A DNA stretch of 37,676 nt from CALEUX01 sp037439945 (GTDB taxonomy: Bacteria > Bacteroidota > Bacteroidia > Bacteroidales > Marinilabiliaceae): positions 1 through 37,676 of the forward strand of contig JBBIVA010000017.1 in assembly GCA_037439945.1 (NCBI GenBank), read 5' to 3'. The notes under the pieces were generated by a model that worked only from the letters and a program-made list of their open reading frames with translations, was not told the origin of the DNA and searched no databases. The position numbers and the translations under genes were made by a program. Below are positions 26,328-35,885 of this stretch, in pieces (position 1 is the first letter of the stretch; each line of letters opens with the position of its first letter).

Positions 26328-28241
26328 ATGATAAATACAGACAGATTTCCACTATATATATTACTAATACTTCTATTTTCTATAAGTTTTAGCTTTAAAG
26401 GTGAAAATAAAAATGAAATAAAATTTGCGTTTCTTACTGATTTACATGTTACCGAAGGTAATGAAAGTGAAAATAATTTAGCCAGGGTTGTTGATGATAT
26501 CAATTTTTCGGAGGTAGATATGGTTATTATAACCGGCGACTATACTGAAACTGGATCAGACTCAGAATTGGTTTTGGTAAAAAAACATATTGATAAACTA
26601 ACTAAACCATACCTTATTATACCTGGTAATCATGAAACAAACTGGTCAGAAAGCGCTTGCTTGAAAATTCACGAACTTTGGGGTAATGACCGGTTTATAA
26701 TCGAGTTTAATAACTTCATTCTTGTTGGTTTCAGTACAGGACCATTTATGAAAATGGGTGACGGACACGTTAAACAGGAAGATATTCAATGGTTACGAAA
26801 AGAACTTTCATTTAGAATGGATAAAAACAAAAAACTGCTCTCATTCACCCACTATCCATTGGCCGAGGGTCTTGACAATTGGTTCGAAATAACTGATTTG
26901 CTTAAGCAATATGGATGTATTGCGGCATTTTGCGGACACGGACATAAGCCTGGATTACATAATTTCGATGGTATCCCGGGTATTATGGGGCGTTCAATGG
27001 TTTTTAGAAATGATAAATTACCAGGATACAATATAGTTGAAATTAAAAATGACAGCCTGTACGTTTTTGAAAAAAAAACAGGACATAATAGTTTACGCCA
27101 AACAATAAAATTTCCAATTAACAACCCAACCGAAATAAAAGGCTTACATGTATCCCCAAAACCTGATTACAATGTAAATAAACAATTCCCTGATATAACA
27201 AAATCTTATCAATGGACTGACACTGCATCAATTTTTTCAGGAGTTTGCCTGGTTGGAGATTCTGTTTTCATTTATGGCAATTCCTTAGGCTGGTTAAAGG
27301 CAATTAATTTTAAACAGAATAAAATAGAATGGCAAACAAAATTTCAAGGATCAATCTACTCAACTCCGGCATTATATAACAAAATTATTGTTTTTGGAAG
27401 TGTTGAAGGAATAATATATGGCCTAAATGTAAAGTCTGGCACCATAAACTGGAAGGTAAACACCGGAAAGCCGGTTTTAGCATCCCCGGTAATAAAAAAC
27501 CATTCAGTTTTTATTGGTGGGGGCAATACAACTTTTTACCGTTTAAATGCAGATACAGGTGAAATAATCTGGAAATTTGAAGAAGTCAATGGTTTAATTC
27601 AGGGAAAAGCTACAGTCCATAAAGATTTTGTTGTTTTTGGAGCGTGGGACAGGCATCTGTATTGTTTGTCGGCAGCAACTGGAGAACTTAAATGGAAATG
27701 GAATAACGGGCGCCCAAATATTTTGTTTTCACCAGGTAACATTGTTCCTGTAATTAGTAACAAAAGAGTTTTCATTGCGGCTCCTGACAGGTTTATAACT
27801 TCATTGGAGCTCAAATCAGGGAAACAGGTATGGCGTTCAAACAAGCACCAGGTTAGGGAATCAATCGGGATTTCCCCTGAAGGAAATGAAGTTTATTTTA
27901 AACTTATGAATGACTCTATTGCATCAATTTCAACAATAGATAAGGATTTTAAAACAGTATGGGTAGTTGATGCAGGAATTAAATATGACCACAATCCATG
28001 CCCTTTGCTGGCTAATAACAATTTTGTTTTTGGAGCAACAAAAAATGGATTAATAACAGCGGTTAACAGGCAAAAAAGGGCAATTCACTGGATGCATAAA
28101 ATAAGTAATTCATCAGTCAATAATATGGTTTTTGATGAACATAATAACATCTGGACTTCTTCGATTGATGGAAAAATAAGCAGGATTACATTTAAAAAAC
28201 CGGATTCTCAGAAAACCGTTATATTAAATACAAATGAATAA
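26328..28241 (+). CDS. Exported metallophosphoesterase fused to PQQ-type beta propeller
   Basis: A 637-residue protein with an N-terminal hydrophobic signal. Residues 30-250 are a calcineurin-like phosphoesterase with the full metal motif set: DLH (Asp38, His40), ITGDYTE, PGNHET (about 95-100), SFTHYPL and CGHGHKPGLHNF. Residues 290-635 are repeated beta-propeller blades of the PQQ/pyrrolo-quinoline type, with recurring GxIxWKxxTG patterns (GTINWKVNTGKPVLASPV, TGEIIWKF, TGELKWKW). The propeller may be a binding platform, since no PQQ dehydrogenase residues are evident. It starts the last plus-strand operon and overlaps the NamZ remnant by 8 bp. A role in removing phosphate or phosphodiester-linked polymers from cell walls is possible but inferred. 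Confidence 0.85.
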   Translation: MINTDRFPLYILLILLFSISFSFKGENKNEIKFAFLTDLHVTEGNESENNLARVVDDINFSEVDMVIITGDYTETGSDSELVLVKKHIDKLTKPYLIIPGNHETNWSESACLKIHELWGNDRFIIEFNNFILVGFSTGPFMKMGDGHVKQEDIQWLRKELSFRMDKNKKLLSFTHYPLAEGLDNWFEITDLLKQYGCIAAFCGHGHKPGLHNFDGIPGIMGRSMVFRNDKLPGYNIVEIKNDSLYVFEKKTGHNSLRQTIKFPINNPTEIKGLHVSPKPDYNVNKQFPDITKSYQWTDTASIFSGVCLVGDSVFIYGNSLGWLKAINFKQNKIEWQTKFQGSIYSTPALYNKIIVFGSVEGIIYGLNVKSGTINWKVNTGKPVLASPVIKNHSVFIGGGNTTFYRLNADTGEIIWKFEEVNGLIQGKATVHKDFVVFGAWDRHLYCLSAATGELKWKWNNGRPNILFSPGNIVPVISNKRVFIAAPDRFITSLELKSGKQVWRSNKHQVRESIGISPEGNEVYFKLMNDSIASISTIDKDFKTVWVVDAGIKYDHNPCPLLANNNFVFGATKNGLITAVNRQKRAIHWMHKISNSSVNNMVFDEHNNIWTSSIDGKISRITFKKPDSQKTVILNTNE

Positions 28242-28897
28242 CTATAAGACCCTTTTTATTAGTACCACCATATTAGCGGGGTTTATTTTTTCTTTTAGTC
28301 TTTGTTTTAAACCAGAAACAATCAAACACAATTTAAATACCGGAGTTGATGAAATTGAAGAATTGGCAGCACTAGTAAAAGGGAAAAGAGTTGGTTTAAT
28401 GGTTAATCATAATGCTGTGGCTAAGCATCAACATTTGGCAGACAAACTGCTAAAAATAAGGAATTAAAATTTGTGCAATATTAATACCAGAGCATGGAAC
28501 CATGGAAACAACCCGTAAAAATAAGAAGGTTAACAATAAAATGGATCTTGTAACCGGTTTACCAATAATATCTCTTGGCAGGCCCGGGGAAAAAATCTGC
28601 GTCGGTCAATTAAAAGAAATAGATGTAATAATTTTTGAAATTCATAATGTTGGAACCAGATTTTACTCATACATAACACCACTTTACAAATTAAGGGAAA
28701 GTTGTGTAGATTATAACAGATACATTACTGTTCTTAAAATTTTTAATTCAACTGGTTTAGATTATTTTACTGTATCAATAAATTGAACACAAATTGAATA
28801 GGTTAAAATAAGGAATTTTAATATGGTGAGCTTTTTTTCAATGATCAAATATACACCCGTTTCACTTATCCTGGGTTTAGAAACATTTGGGCAATAA
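28234..28897 (+). pseudogene. Decayed third namZ (DUF1343)
   Basis: The start ATG overlaps the preceding gene as in a real operon. The first 77 codons encode a hydrophobic N-terminus and the NamZ-like LVKGKRVGLMVNHNAVAK. A TAA at 28465 interrupts. Moving one base restores the match as IKICAILIPEHG, then LPIISL, VIIFEIHNVGTRFYSYITPL and a damaged LDRPNP region (VLKIFNSTG) before a stop at 28784-28786. After a gap where about 200 family residues are missing, YTPVSLILGLET (about 28850-28885) resembles the FTPVSIPGMSET segment of the intact lipoprotein copy. This is a frameshifted and internally deleted gene, not two small genes. Confidence 0.85.
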
Positions 28898-28958
28898 ATA
28901 AAACAAACAGTAATTCATTCTTTTCAAACACATTATGTCAAACAAAGGAAACCTTGTA

Positions 28959-30854
28959 ATGAATTTAAATATTAGTTTGATACTAATAATAGTTTCTTTT
29001 TGTTGCCCAATATCTGTATGGGGCCAATCTTGCCATACACAGGTGGTAAACAACATGTATCCTACAAAACTTGATTTTATAAAATCACAAGAACAAAAAA
29101 CTATTCTTTTAAGAAATCAGGATAATATTATCCCTGTCAAAAATATTAACAATAAATCATTTGCTTGTTTATTTTTTGGTGATGCAAATATTTTTACCGA
29201 AAGGCTAAACAGCTATTTAGAAATGCCTGTTATAGAAATTCCGGGAAATGATATTGACAAGGCACTTTCATTAATGCAAAATGCTGAGAAAAAAGACCAA
29301 CTTATTTTTGCCCTGGCAGAAATCCCTGAAAAGGCCGGGTTAAAAAAAGAAATAATTAGGTTCTGCGAGAAAAATAATGTTATTGTTACAATTCTGGATA
29401 GCATTCAAAACCTATCCAGATGGAAAGGAATTGAAAACATAAATACCATCCTGATATCGGATGGTAATACTGATATTGCTCAGGATATATCGGCACAAAT
29501 AATTTTTGGGGGTATAGGAGCTTCCGGAAAGTTATCTATTCCAATTCATGATATGTTTCATGTTGGAGAAGGTTTTACCACAGAAGGTGGTTTACGATTA
29601 AAATATACCATACCCGAAGAAGAAGGGATTAATGGTGAGCGATTAACATTTAAAATCGACAGTATTGTAAATTATGCAATGGAAAATAAGGCTTTCCCAG
29701 GTTGCCAGGTTTTAATGGCTAAAAACGGAAAGGTTATTTTCAATAAATCATATGGATACCACACCTACAGTAATATTACAGAAGTAACAAACAGTCACTT
29801 ATACGATTTGGCATCTGTCACAAAAATTTGCGGGCCCTTACCGCTTATTATGCAGTTGGAGGATAATGGCATTATTAACCTGGATAAACCTTTTAGCTTA
29901 TATTGGAACGACTGGAAAAAGGGGTTATTTCATAGGTCCAACAAGGATACTCTAACACTTCGCCAGCTTCTAACCCATCAGGCAAGGTTAAACCCTTATA
30001 TCCCATTTTGGAAAGAATCAATTAAAGATGGGGAATTCATAAAAAGGTTTTATTCAAATGAAAAATCTGAAATATTTAACCTTGAAATACATGATTCCAT
30101 ATTTTTAAATAAAAAGTTTAGGGAAAAAGTTTATAAATCGATTCGAAAGTCAGATCTTATGCCAAATGTGGAGTATAGGTATTCATGTTTATCATTTATT
30201 ATTTACCCCAAAATGATACAGGACATTACCGGTACCGATTATGAACAATTACTTTATAACTCAGTTTATAAACCCATAGGCGCCAACAGATTAGTTTACA
30301 ACCCTCTTCAAAAAGGGTACACCAAAGATGAAATAGCACCAACCGAATATGACCAAAATTTCAGAAAAGCCCTGGTACATGGTCGTGTACATGATGAAGC
30401 ATCAGCAATTTTAGGAGGAATAAGCGGTAATGCAGGTTTATTTGCCAATGCCAACGATTTGGCAAAACTAATGCAACTATATTTGAATAATGGCAGGTAT
30501 GGAGGTTTACAAATTATCTCATCGAATGTAATTAATGAGTATGCCAAAACTCAGTATCAAACAGGTAAAAACAGACGTGCACTGGGTTATGATAAACCAT
30601 TAAAGGATAATAAATTAAAAAATATTGATCAGGCCTGGCCTGCACCAGGAGTTTCAGAGTCGAGTTACGGGCACAGTGGTTTTACTGGAACTATGGTTTG
30701 GGTTGACCCTGATTATAAAATTGTTTATATTTTCCTCTCAAACAGGGTATATCCAACAAGAGAAAATAATGGAATTTCAAAATTCAATATCAGAACCTCA
30801 ATACAACAGGTTCTGTATAATGAAATTGTATCTAATTCGGATACAAACAATTAG
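28959..30854 (+). CDS. Serine beta-lactamase-like protein with GH3 C-terminal remnant
   Basis: Translation from the ATG at 28959 gives 631 residues with a signal peptide (MNLNISLILIIVSFCCPISVWGQ, exported); the ATG at 28935 would add eight residues before it. Residues about 40-200 resemble the second domain of family 3 glycosidases (KTILLRNQDNIIPVKN; IIFGGIGASGKLSIPI), but the family 3 catalytic barrel with its KxxxGHG-type region is absent. Residues about 225-620 are a class C beta-lactamase/esterase fold: SxxK in LASVTKI, tyrosine in YRYSCLSF and HSGFTGT. Bacteroidota encode full fusions of NagZ-like GH3 and this domain, so this looks like an in-frame loss of the glycosidase half. The remaining domain may act as a D,D-carboxypeptidase or esterase on muropeptides. 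It is followed by GH20 after 20 bp. Confidence 0.8.
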   Translation: MNLNISLILIIVSFCCPISVWGQSCHTQVVNNMYPTKLDFIKSQEQKTILLRNQDNIIPVKNINNKSFACLFFGDANIFTERLNSYLEMPVIEIPGNDIDKALSLMQNAEKKDQLIFALAEIPEKAGLKKEIIRFCEKNNVIVTILDSIQNLSRWKGIENINTILISDGNTDIAQDISAQIIFGGIGASGKLSIPIHDMFHVGEGFTTEGGLRLKYTIPEEEGINGERLTFKIDSIVNYAMENKAFPGCQVLMAKNGKVIFNKSYGYHTYSNITEVTNSHLYDLASVTKICGPLPLIMQLEDNGIINLDKPFSLYWNDWKKGLFHRSNKDTLTLRQLLTHQARLNPYIPFWKESIKDGEFIKRFYSNEKSEIFNLEIHDSIFLNKKFREKVYKSIRKSDLMPNVEYRYSCLSFIIYPKMIQDITGTDYEQLLYNSVYKPIGANRLVYNPLQKGYTKDEIAPTEYDQNFRKALVHGRVHDEASAILGGISGNAGLFANANDLAKLMQLYLNNGRYGGLQIISSNVINEYAKTQYQTGKNRRALGYDKPLKDNKLKNIDQAWPAPGVSESSYGHSGFTGTMVWVDPDYKIVYIFLSNRVYPTRENNGISKFNIRTSIQQVLYNEIVSNSDTNN

Positions 30855-30874
30855 TTAATGATAAAAAAATAATC

Positions 30875-33037
30875 ATGAAAAATATTTCAATCGTCATCCT
30901 GGCAATATTAAATTCGATACTTTTTATGCCTCGGCAAGAGGCCAAATCACAAACAAATATAATTCCGTTACCAGTAAATATTGAAAACAAAACAGGGTAT
31001 TTTACAATAAATAAAAATACCTGTGTTTATATCGAAAAGGGATTTGATCTGGATGCGAATTTTGTTTATGAAAAGTTAAAAGAAGCTACCGGGCTGCCTC
31101 TGAAGAGAACATATAAGGTCAAATCCAATTCAATTATACTAAGCAATAAATGTAAAAAAAAGAATTTGGGTGTTGAAGGATATGAACTTGATGTAACGAA
31201 TTTAAATATTTCGCTTAACGCCAATTCACCGGGGGGATTATATTACGCTCTGCAAACTCTGTTACAATTACTACCGCCTGAAGTTTACTCAACTGAACCC
31301 GATCTTAAAAATAATAGTTTTAAAGTTTCTGCATTAAGTATATACGATTACCCCCGTTTTGAATGGCGAGGTATGATGCTGGATGTTTCAAGACAATTTT
31401 TTGATGCAGATTATATAAAAAAATATATTGATTGGCTTTCAGCTCATAAAATAAATGTTTTTCATTGGCACTTAACCGATGATGAAGGATGGCGAATTGA
31501 GATTAAAAAATATCCGTTATTGACCCAAAAAGGAGCCTGGCGCGGTAAAAATGAAATTTTACCTCCTGCCTGGGGATCAGGTGACAATACCTATGGAGGC
31601 TATTATACACAAGAACAAATTCGTGAAATAGTTAAATATGCCCAACAGCGAAATGTTTCCATATTACCCGAAATTGATATGCCGGGGCATAGCAGGGCAT
31701 TAACTGCCTGTTATCCTGAGGTGCTTTGCCACTCAACAGATACAACTTCAAGTGTACAAGGGGTCAGAAAAAACGTTTGGTGCGCCGGAAAAGAAAGTAA
31801 TTTTCAGATGATAGAGGATATCCTGGGAGAATTAACAGCTCTATTTCCCTTTGAATATATTCATATTGGAGGCGATGAAGTAAATAAAAAATCATGGGAA
31901 CATTGCGAACTATGTAAGGGAATAATAAAGGACTGTAATTTAAACAACATCAATGAAGTTCAAAGTTATTTTATAATGCGGCTTGAAAAAACAGTTACGG
32001 GACTGGGCAAAAAAATGATTGGCTGGAATGAAATTGCTGAAGGAGGTAAACTTAACCAAAACTCATATGTAATGGCCTGGCAAAGTGAAAAACATGGTTA
32101 TGAAGCTGCCTTGAAAGGCTACTCAACCATTATGGTACCGGGTTCATATTTATATTTTGATATGGCGCAATCTGGCGAAGAACAGGGACACTCCTGGGCC
32201 GGAATGGTTTCTATTGAAAGGACATATTCATTTGATCCTATTAATAATGACTCTTTGCCAAAAGCTGCTTTAAACAAAATAAAGGGGGTACAGGCTGCTT
32301 TATGGAGTGAGTTTTTAGATAAACCAAACGGCATTGCTGATTATCAATCCTACCCAAGAATTTGTGCCTTGGCCGAAATAGCATGGACACCCCAGGAAAA
32401 CCGTAACTGGGCCAATTTTTATACCCGGTTACAATCAGAACATTACAACAGGCTTTACAATATGGGCATTAAATTCAGATTACCGCCTCCTGATGCTGTT
32501 TATAAAAACCATATAATCACTGTTACAAATCCCGGGCTAAACCTTATAACACGCTTTACAAACAATGGCCATGAACCCGATTTAAATTCAACAATCTATT
32601 CATCCACAATTACTACTAGTTCGCCTTATAATTACAAATTCAAAACTTTTTTTAAAGACCACAGTAGCATTTCAATGCCGGTTTTCCCATATTCTGAATT
32701 GAAATGGACACCTGAAAATACTCCGGTGCGGTTTGGTGAGATTAATTTTGATATATCACAATATATAACCAAAAACGGACGTGTTGAAGTAAAATTCAGG
32801 TTTAAGAAAGGGAAAAACGGATTATTGGTAAAAAAAGTTTCACTTCAGGAAAACGGCAAAATAATTGATTTTGACCATCATGATGGGACTATTGCGGCAG
32901 GTCGTACATCAAACAATGTTTATAAGTTAAATATAGATAGCTACAACGAAAATAATATTTATAAAATAATAATTGAATTACAGGGCAGATGGGGAACCAA
33001 CTCTTATGGAGACATCCTGGTTTACGAGGCAGATTAA
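30875..33037 (+). CDS. GH20 beta-N-acetylhexosaminidase, exported
   Basis: A 720-residue secreted enzyme predicted to release terminal GlcNAc. A signal peptide covers about residues 1-25. An N-terminal GH20b-type domain (about 28-145) precedes the catalytic barrel (about 160-510) with FEWRGMMLDVSRQFF, VFHWHLTDDEGWRIE, ILPEIDMPGH and the catalytic pair Asp334-Glu335 in HIGGDEVNKKSWEHC. The C-terminal about 170 residues form a beta-rich accessory region. It starts 20 bp after the beta-lactamase-like gene and is 19 bp before the dehydrogenase gene. In this locus it can supply the GlcNAc-removing step that exposes MurNAc to NamZ, particularly if the neighbouring GH3 has lost its catalytic domain. 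Family assignment is secure; murein as substrate is inferred. Confidence 0.92.
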   Translation: MKNISIVILAILNSILFMPRQEAKSQTNIIPLPVNIENKTGYFTINKNTCVYIEKGFDLDANFVYEKLKEATGLPLKRTYKVKSNSIILSNKCKKKNLGVEGYELDVTNLNISLNANSPGGLYYALQTLLQLLPPEVYSTEPDLKNNSFKVSALSIYDYPRFEWRGMMLDVSRQFFDADYIKKYIDWLSAHKINVFHWHLTDDEGWRIEIKKYPLLTQKGAWRGKNEILPPAWGSGDNTYGGYYTQEQIREIVKYAQQRNVSILPEIDMPGHSRALTACYPEVLCHSTDTTSSVQGVRKNVWCAGKESNFQMIEDILGELTALFPFEYIHIGGDEVNKKSWEHCELCKGIIKDCNLNNINEVQSYFIMRLEKTVTGLGKKMIGWNEIAEGGKLNQNSYVMAWQSEKHGYEAALKGYSTIMVPGSYLYFDMAQSGEEQGHSWAGMVSIERTYSFDPINNDSLPKAALNKIKGVQAALWSEFLDKPNGIADYQSYPRICALAEIAWTPQENRNWANFYTRLQSEHYNRLYNMGIKFRLPPPDAVYKNHIITVTNPGLNLITRFTNNGHEPDLNSTIYSSTITTSSPYNYKFKTFFKDHSSISMPVFPYSELKWTPENTPVRFGEINFDISQYITKNGRVEVKFRFKKGKNGLLVKKVSLQENGKIIDFDHHDGTIAAGRTSNNVYKLNIDSYNENNIYKIIIELQGRWGTNSYGDILVYEAD

Positions 33038-33056
33038 CTTTTCAAACATTAATTAA

Positions 33057-35885
33057 ATGGATAAACTATACAAAACTACATTTTCAGAATTAGCCAAAAT
33101 AGTTGGTAATAAAAGAGTTTATACAGATAACCTGTTTACCCTGGCAAAGGGTACCGATGCCGGATTTTACAGGTTAATACCAAAAATTGTTATTTGTGCT
33201 GATAATGAAAAGGAGGTACTCGAAATAATAAAAATTTGTAACAAAAATAATACTCCTCTAACATTTAAAGCCGGAGGTACAAGCTTAAGCGGCCAAACAG
33301 TAACTGATTCAATACTGGTAGAGATCAGTGACAGTTTTTCAGACTTTACAATTGCGGAAAATGGCTTACTTGCAACTTTCCAATGTGGGTTACGGGGTGG
33401 CATTGCAAATCAAAAACTGGCCAAATACGGACGAAAAATAGGCCCAAGTCCGGCATCAATAAACTCTGCCCGTATTGGCGGAATTGTCTCCAACAACGCA
33501 AGTGGGGCCAGTTATGGAATTATAACCAATAGTTATAACACCATTAAGGGAATGAGGGTCATCATGCCTGATGGCTCAATCATTGACACCAGGGATGAGA
33601 ATTCAAAAAGCAGATATACACAGGATCATCCTGAAATAATTGAAGCCATAAAAAAACTTTCCCAAAGTGTAAAATCAAATCCAATCCTGGTAAAAAAAAT
33701 AAAGCATAAATATGAACTGAAAAACACAACAGGATATGGCTTAAATTCACTTATTGATTTTGATGATCCTATTGATATTATCCAACATCTTATGGTAGGG
33801 TCTGAAGGGACTCTTGGTTTTATTTCCGATGTTACTTTTAAAACAATTGAGGATCCTTCATATAAGGCAACATCGCTGATATTTTTTAAAAATATCAGGC
33901 AAGCATGTGAAGCAATTGTTCCATTAAGAAACTGTATTGTTAGCGCAGCAGAACTAATGGATAGAAATGCTTTACGGTCGGTTCAAAAAAAATCGGGGAT
34001 GCAGGAAATTCTGGAATCCCTGGATGATGATGTTGTTGCTCTGTTGATTGACACTTCAGCCTGGGACAATGAGCAATTAAAACAACAAACAGAGAAAATT
34101 GTAACTGAACTTTCGTCTTTTGAAACAGTTTTCCCCATTAAATTCACAACCAACCCTGATGAATATAATAAACTGTGGAGTATACGCAAAGGATTGTTTA
34201 CATCAGCAGCCGCGCCACGTTCCACTGGCACTTCCTGTATAATTGAAGATCTGGCCTTTAGGGCAGAAGTATTGGGCGACGCACTTATTGATTTAAAAAA
34301 CCTTATTGAACAATATAATTACAATGGCTATGTAATTTGGGGGCACTTGCTCGATGGAAATATCCATTTTGTATTAATGCCCGATTTTAATAACAATGAA
34401 GGTATTACCAAATATGCACGTTTCATGGACGATTTGGTTAACCTAACTGTGATTAAATACGATGGCAGTTTAAAAGCTGAGCATGGAACCGGCAGAAATA
34501 TGGCACCATTTGTAAAATATGAATGGGGGGATGAACTTTATGAGGTCATGAAACAAATAAAACTAATCATCGACCCAAAGAATATTTTTAATCCGGGAGT
34601 TTTAATTAATGATGACGAAAAAATTCATCTTAAACATTTCAAGCAACTTCCCCCTGCTCATGAAATGATTGATAAATGTATTGAATGTGGATTTTGCGAA
34701 CCAGCCTGTCCGTCGCGAAATATAACCCTTACACCACGTCAGCGCATTGTTGTTTACCGTGAAATGATAAGATTGCAACAAATAACCTCAACAAACAAAA
34801 GTTTAAAAAAACTAATAAAAGGGTTTGAATATAACAGTAATGAAACGTGCGCTACTGATGGGTTATGTGCCCTCACCTGCCCTGTTGAAATTAATACAGG
34901 GTTAATGGTTAAAGATTTAAGATTTAAACACCTTTCAAAAACTTCAATTATAATTGCCCGGTGGGTTTCAGCCAACATGGGTTTGGCTACTAAAATAATG
35001 CGCAGTGTTCTCACTTTTGTATCAGCAATACATTCAGTTATTGGTACCAAAGCTATGTTATCCGTTTCATCATTTTTGAGGTTTATCTCTTTTAAGATTA
35101 TCCCCGCCTGGAATCCCAATTTTCCAATGGCCTCGCCAAAATTTAAAACAAAAAGCACCGTTCCTATAGCAGGTAATAGAAAAGTTGTTTATTTCCCGAC
35201 ATGTATTAACAGAACTATGGGAAATGACAAATTGAATAAAGATTTACCTGCTTTGATTGACGAAACTATTTCCCTCATGGAAAAAGCTGGATATGAAGTG
35301 CTTTTCCCTGAAAATTTAAGCAACCTTTGCTGTGGAATGGCTTTTGACAGCAAAGGCTTTAAACAGGAAGGATACAATAAAGCGAAAGAACTTGATAAGG
35401 CACTTTTAAGTGTTTCCGAAAATGGGAAATACCCTGTTTATTGCGATATGAGCCCTTGTTTATTACGGATGAAAGAAACGCTTTCAAAACAATTAACCCT
35501 GCACGATCCGGTTTCATTTATTTATAACCATTTACTCAATAATCTGGAATTTTCCAAATTAAATAAGACAATAACGGTACATTCCACCTGTAGTAATACT
35601 AAAATGGGGCAAACCAATACATTAATTCAATTGGCCGGCTTATGCGCAACAAATGTTATTGTACCTGACGAAATCACCTGCTGTGGATGGGCCGGTGATC
35701 GTGGTTTTACTTATCCAGAACTAACTGCTTCGGCCCTTAAACCACTAAAAAAACAGTTAAACAAATTTGCTGAACAAGGTTACAGTACAAGCAGAACCTG
35801 TGAAATTGGCCTTTCTTTCCATAGCGGTATCAATTACCAATCAATTGTTTATTTGGTAAATGAAGCAACAAAAAGAAAAGACTGA
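33057..35885 (+). CDS. FAD/Fe-S fusion oxidoreductase, probable D-lactate dehydrogenase
   Basis: A 942-residue fusion of a GlcD-like FAD domain and a GlpC-like Fe-S/CCG domain. Residues about 40-250 carry the FAD-binding type 4 fold (PLTFKAGGTSLSGQTV). The FAD-linked C-terminal domain extends to about 520, with GHLLDGNIHF and KAEHGTGRNM. Then come CIECGFCEPACP (about 541-552), a second cluster motif CATDGLCALTCP (about 598-609), and two CCG motifs (LCCGMAF about 757; TCCGWAG about 874). Enzymes of this architecture oxidise D-lactate or related D-2-hydroxyacids and pass electrons to quinone or another acceptor. MurQ releases D-lactate, so D-lactate is the most natural substrate here. D-2-hydroxyglutarate is the main alternative. 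It is the last gene of its operon, 19 bp after GH20. Confidence 0.85.
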   Translation: MDKLYKTTFSELAKIVGNKRVYTDNLFTLAKGTDAGFYRLIPKIVICADNEKEVLEIIKICNKNNTPLTFKAGGTSLSGQTVTDSILVEISDSFSDFTIAENGLLATFQCGLRGGIANQKLAKYGRKIGPSPASINSARIGGIVSNNASGASYGIITNSYNTIKGMRVIMPDGSIIDTRDENSKSRYTQDHPEIIEAIKKLSQSVKSNPILVKKIKHKYELKNTTGYGLNSLIDFDDPIDIIQHLMVGSEGTLGFISDVTFKTIEDPSYKATSLIFFKNIRQACEAIVPLRNCIVSAAELMDRNALRSVQKKSGMQEILESLDDDVVALLIDTSAWDNEQLKQQTEKIVTELSSFETVFPIKFTTNPDEYNKLWSIRKGLFTSAAAPRSTGTSCIIEDLAFRAEVLGDALIDLKNLIEQYNYNGYVIWGHLLDGNIHFVLMPDFNNNEGITKYARFMDDLVNLTVIKYDGSLKAEHGTGRNMAPFVKYEWGDELYEVMKQIKLIIDPKNIFNPGVLINDDEKIHLKHFKQLPPAHEMIDKCIECGFCEPACPSRNITLTPRQRIVVYREMIRLQQITSTNKSLKKLIKGFEYNSNETCATDGLCALTCPVEINTGLMVKDLRFKHLSKTSIIIARWVSANMGLATKIMRSVLTFVSAIHSVIGTKAMLSVSSFLRFISFKIIPAWNPNFPMASPKFKTKSTVPIAGNRKVVYFPTCINRTMGNDKLNKDLPALIDETISLMEKAGYEVLFPENLSNLCCGMAFDSKGFKQEGYNKAKELDKALLSVSENGKYPVYCDMSPCLLRMKETLSKQLTLHDPVSFIYNHLLNNLEFSKLNKTITVHSTCSNTKMGQTNTLIQLAGLCATNVIVPDEITCCGWAGDRGFTYPELTASALKPLKKQLNKFAEQGYSTSRTCEIGLSFHSGINYQSIVYLVNEATKRKD

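Noticed and set aside
28502..28786. A small independent protein of 94 residues
   Set aside because: It is the frame-shifted continuation of the decayed namZ: the match starts before its ATG with IPEHG and follows the family order.
28959..30854. Antibiotic-resistance beta-lactamase
   Set aside because: The fold is shared by esterases and D,D-peptidases; the GH3 remnant and murein setting favour cell-wall metabolism over drug resistance.
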